6,557 nt of DNA. Source: an uncultured Clostridium sp. GTDB lineage: Bacteria > Bacillota > Clostridia > UBA1212 > UBA1255. The stretch spans positions 1-6,557 of the forward strand of contig USLW01000117.1 of assembly GCA_900555605.1 (NCBI GenBank). The letters are read 5' to 3'. The position numbers and the translations under genes are program-made. Positions 4,888 to 6,557 of the stretch are shown here, piece by piece. Each line of letters starts with the position of its first letter. Position 1 is the stretch's first letter. The notes below the pieces were generated by a model. That model ran no database searches. It saw only the letters and a program-made list of their open reading frames with translations, and was not told where the DNA came from.

Positions 4888-5121
4888 ATGGAAAAACTGA
4901 TTACACGAAAAGAAGCTGCCAAGATTTTGGGGATTAGTATTGCCACGCTGGATGCAGCCAGACAAAACGGCTTGATTTCCTACGTCCAGTATGTTCCAAA
5001 TGGGTGCGTGTATTTTACAGATGCAGCGCTTCAGGAATATGTTGCCAAATGCACAAAGAGGGCAAAACCTGCCGATAACAACTTGACATACCGCAAGCAG
5101 CACCGTCCCAAAAAGAAATAA
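4888..5121 (+). CDS. xis: Excisionase / recombination directionality factor
   Basis: The 77-residue basic protein has a MerR/excisionase-type winged helix: ITRKEAAKILGISIATLDAARQNGLI (about residues 5-30) is the helix-turn-helix, followed by a wing and FTDAALQEYVAKC, then a lysine/arginine-rich tail ending RPKKK. Excisionases bend DNA at the element ends and direct the integrase towards excision. ATG 4888 is the only good start; the AAAGGA at 4871-4876 is 11 bases away, longer than ideal, which together with the inverted repeat at the start suggests controlled translation. The integrase gene follows after a 55-base gap in the same direction, the usual xis-int pairing. It has the size and place of Tn916-type Xis, though closest relatives cannot be checked here. 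Confidence 0.85.
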   Translation: MEKLITRKEAAKILGISIATLDAARQNGLISYVQYVPNGCVYFTDAALQEYVAKCTKRAKPADNNLTYRKQHRPKKK

Positions 5122-5176
5122 CTTGCTCATCCTCACAAATTCGGCAGCTGATACCAACGTTTAGGGAGGTGAAAGA

Positions 5177-6412
5177 ATGGCAAGAAAGAAAAAAGAGATA
5201 CCCAAGTATGGCACTGTGGTGCTAAAGGGGGTCGAATACTACAGAACACGAATTGAAGATGCCGATGGCAGGCGAGTCGCCCTTTACGCAAGGACTCCGG
5301 AAGAACTTCTTGAAAAAGTGGAAGAAGCACAGCGCCAAATTGAGAATGCGGTTTTCCGTAGAACAACACCGACTGTGGCCGAGTATTGTGAGCGTTGGCT
5401 CACCATGCAATCTGCAAGAATACGGCCAACAACCCTCATAGACTATACTTCAAAGGTCAAAAACTATATCATTGAACCGCTGGGCCATAAATATATGGCA
5501 GAAGTCTCTTCAGATGATATCAAGCTTGCGATGGTGAATGTCTCCTCAAAATCATGCTCAGTATATCGCTCGGTTCAGATGCTGTATAAGTGCATTTTTT
5601 ATTCTGCAGTCGAAAGCAAAATCATCGATTCCTGCCCCTGTGAAACTCTTTCTTCCAAAGGAGGAAAGCCGCAGAATGAACGAGAGGCACTTACAGACGA
5701 ACAGGTTGACAAACTTCTCGTTGCCATCAAGGGGCTTCCTCCGTATGTGTTTGTAATGATTGGTCTGTATGCTGGCTTGCGACGGGAAGAAATCTTGGCG
5801 TTAAAATGGGACTGTGTGTTTCTTGATGCCGAAGCACCATACCTTTCCGTGCAAAGAGCATGGCATTCGGAACATAATCGGCCCGTTATCTCGTCCGATC
5901 TGAAAACAAAATCTGCAAGGCGGGACATTCCGCTACCTTCAGTTCTAACGGAGTGCCTACAGGAAGCAAAAGAGGTTGCAACTTCAGAATATGTTGTTGC
6001 CAATCGTGATGGAGGTCCGCTGTCATATACGCAGTTCAAGCGAGTATGGCAGTATATCGTCACAAGATCAACAAAGGAGCGTACCTATGTCCGGTATATC
6101 AATGGGCAGAAAATTCAGCGCACGGTAACGCCGAAGTTGGGAGAAAAAGCAGCGCATAATGGAAATGTGGTGTACACCCTTGATTTTCAGGTAACTCCGC
6201 ATCAGTTGCGCCACACATATATCACGAATTTGATTTACTCCGGCGCAGATCCGAAAACGGTTCAGTACCTGGCGGGGCATAAGCACAGCAAAATTACGAT
6301 GGACATTTATGCTAAGGTGAAGTATAATAAGCCTAAAGAATTGTCCTCGGTTGTGAACAAAGCATTTGCGCCCAAAAAAGGTGCTACACCGAATAAGACG
6401 CGGAATGGGTGA
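5177..6412 (+). CDS. int: Tyrosine recombinase / integrase of an ICE
   Basis: This complete 411-residue enzyme integrates and excises the element by strand exchange through a 3'-phosphotyrosine intermediate. GGAGGT (5165-5170) precedes ATG 5177 by 6 bases. The N-terminal 60 residues are basic, with a short beta-rich arm-binding-like part (YGTVVLKGVEYYRTRI). Residues about 64-155 form the SAM-like core-binding domain (TVAEYCERWL ... IRPTTLIDYTSKV). The catalytic domain starts near 170 and shows all expected residues: Arg202 (AGLRREEIL), Lys245 in the beta-hairpin (LKTKSARRDIPL), His342-x-x-Arg345 (PHQLRHTYIT), His368 (LAGHKHSKIT) and the nucleophile Tyr378 (MDIYAKV). A segment of about 40 residues (295-335) lengthens the region before the HxxR box, common in Tn916-type integrases. 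The gene looks functional. It is the last gene of the element and should lie beside the attachment end. Confidence 0.95.
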   Translation: MARKKKEIPKYGTVVLKGVEYYRTRIEDADGRRVALYARTPEELLEKVEEAQRQIENAVFRRTTPTVAEYCERWLTMQSARIRPTTLIDYTSKVKNYIIEPLGHKYMAEVSSDDIKLAMVNVSSKSCSVYRSVQMLYKCIFYSAVESKIIDSCPCETLSSKGGKPQNEREALTDEQVDKLLVAIKGLPPYVFVMIGLYAGLRREEILALKWDCVFLDAEAPYLSVQRAWHSEHNRPVISSDLKTKSARRDIPLPSVLTECLQEAKEVATSEYVVANRDGGPLSYTQFKRVWQYIVTRSTKERTYVRYINGQKIQRTVTPKLGEKAAHNGNVVYTLDFQVTPHQLRHTYITNLIYSGADPKTVQYLAGHKHSKITMDIYAKVKYNKPKELSSVVNKAFAPKKGATPNKTRNG

Positions 6413-6557
6413 ACTCATGGGTTAACCGAGGCGTGAAAACCTAAAAAAGCCAGTAAAATCAACGGTTTTCACCCGTAAGGCAGAAAGCAGTACGGTCTGA
6501 AGGCCGCCCGTCGCGCGCCTCAGTTCTCCAAGAGATAATTACCCTGTTTCCCAAAAG
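6413..6557. other. Non-coding right end; probable attachment region
   Basis: No gene is visible in the last 145 bases. Directly after the integrase is the palindrome GGTTAACC (6420-6427), then a 9-bp inverted repeat (6433-6472), then a GC-rich stretch with GCGCGC near 6513. ICE integrases normally lie next to the attachment site, so the element boundary is expected here or just beyond. The core cannot be defined because the left end is not in the window. No terminator with a T tract is seen, consistent with transcription running out of int across the joined ends after excision. Confidence 0.4.
6433..6472. repeat. 9-bp inverted repeat downstream of int
   Basis: GTGAAAACC (6433-6441) and GGTTTTCAC (6464-6472) are perfect complements with a 22-base spacer. 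The spacer is too long for a tyrosine-recombinase core, where arms flank 6-8 bases, so paired accessory-protein or arm sites, or a hairpin, are more likely. Confidence 0.45.

Noticed and set aside
5599..6063. 154-codon minus-strand frame
   Set aside because: It is antisense to the catalytic domain of the integrase and has no supporting start signal.
6520..6557. Possible end of a host gene on the minus strand
   Set aside because: Only about a dozen codons are visible before a stop, too few to support any identity.
1..6557. Antibiotic resistance genes, CRISPR arrays, tRNA genes or insertion sequences
   Set aside because: None were recognised in any frame or strand, and no regular repeat-spacer pattern or cloverleaf was seen.

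Overview
The window looks like the right-hand end of an integrative and conjugative element (ICE) of the broad Tn916/Tn1549/CTn type, carried by a low-to-mid GC Firmicute, probably a gut clostridium (Lachnospiraceae or Oscillospiraceae-like). The grounds are purine-rich AGGAGG-type ribosome binding sites before most genes, the protein families present, and the gene order regulators, Orf7-like sigma factor, Orf8-like helix-turn-helix protein, excisionase, tyrosine integrase. All genes that I accept lie on the + strand. No resistance gene, tRNA, rRNA or CRISPR array was seen.

Left part (1-1445): an open reading frame that enters from outside the window joins two unrelated proteins in frame. The first part resembles the stalk of a conjugation-associated cell-wall hydrolase (CD1108-type mobile-element protein). 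The second part is the C-terminal half of an actin-like ParM segregation ATPase. It is followed by a small ParR-like ribbon-helix-helix protein. This looks like the scar of a large deletion that removed the cargo and transfer genes normally lying between them, unless it is an assembly error.

Middle (1446-3454): an XRE-family repressor-like gene, a possible 44-codon small ORF with a phased direct repeat, and a 439-residue regulator made of GAF, winged-helix and BTAD-like domains.

Right-centre (3455-4428): a structured, mostly non-coding leader with a long terminator-like stem-loop, a two-codon minigene and a possible 48-codon ORF. It leads into the overlapping sigma-70 region-4 gene and HTH gene, which end at a perfect rho-independent terminator.

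Right end (4429-6557): about 460 bases with no convincing gene but many hairpins and repeats, then the excisionase and a complete tyrosine integrase with all catalytic residues. The final 145 bases are non-coding and probably hold the attachment end and perhaps flanking DNA. As a whole, the regulators would control the sigma/HTH operon and recombination. The recombination module appears intact, while the visible segregation and transfer genes are damaged.
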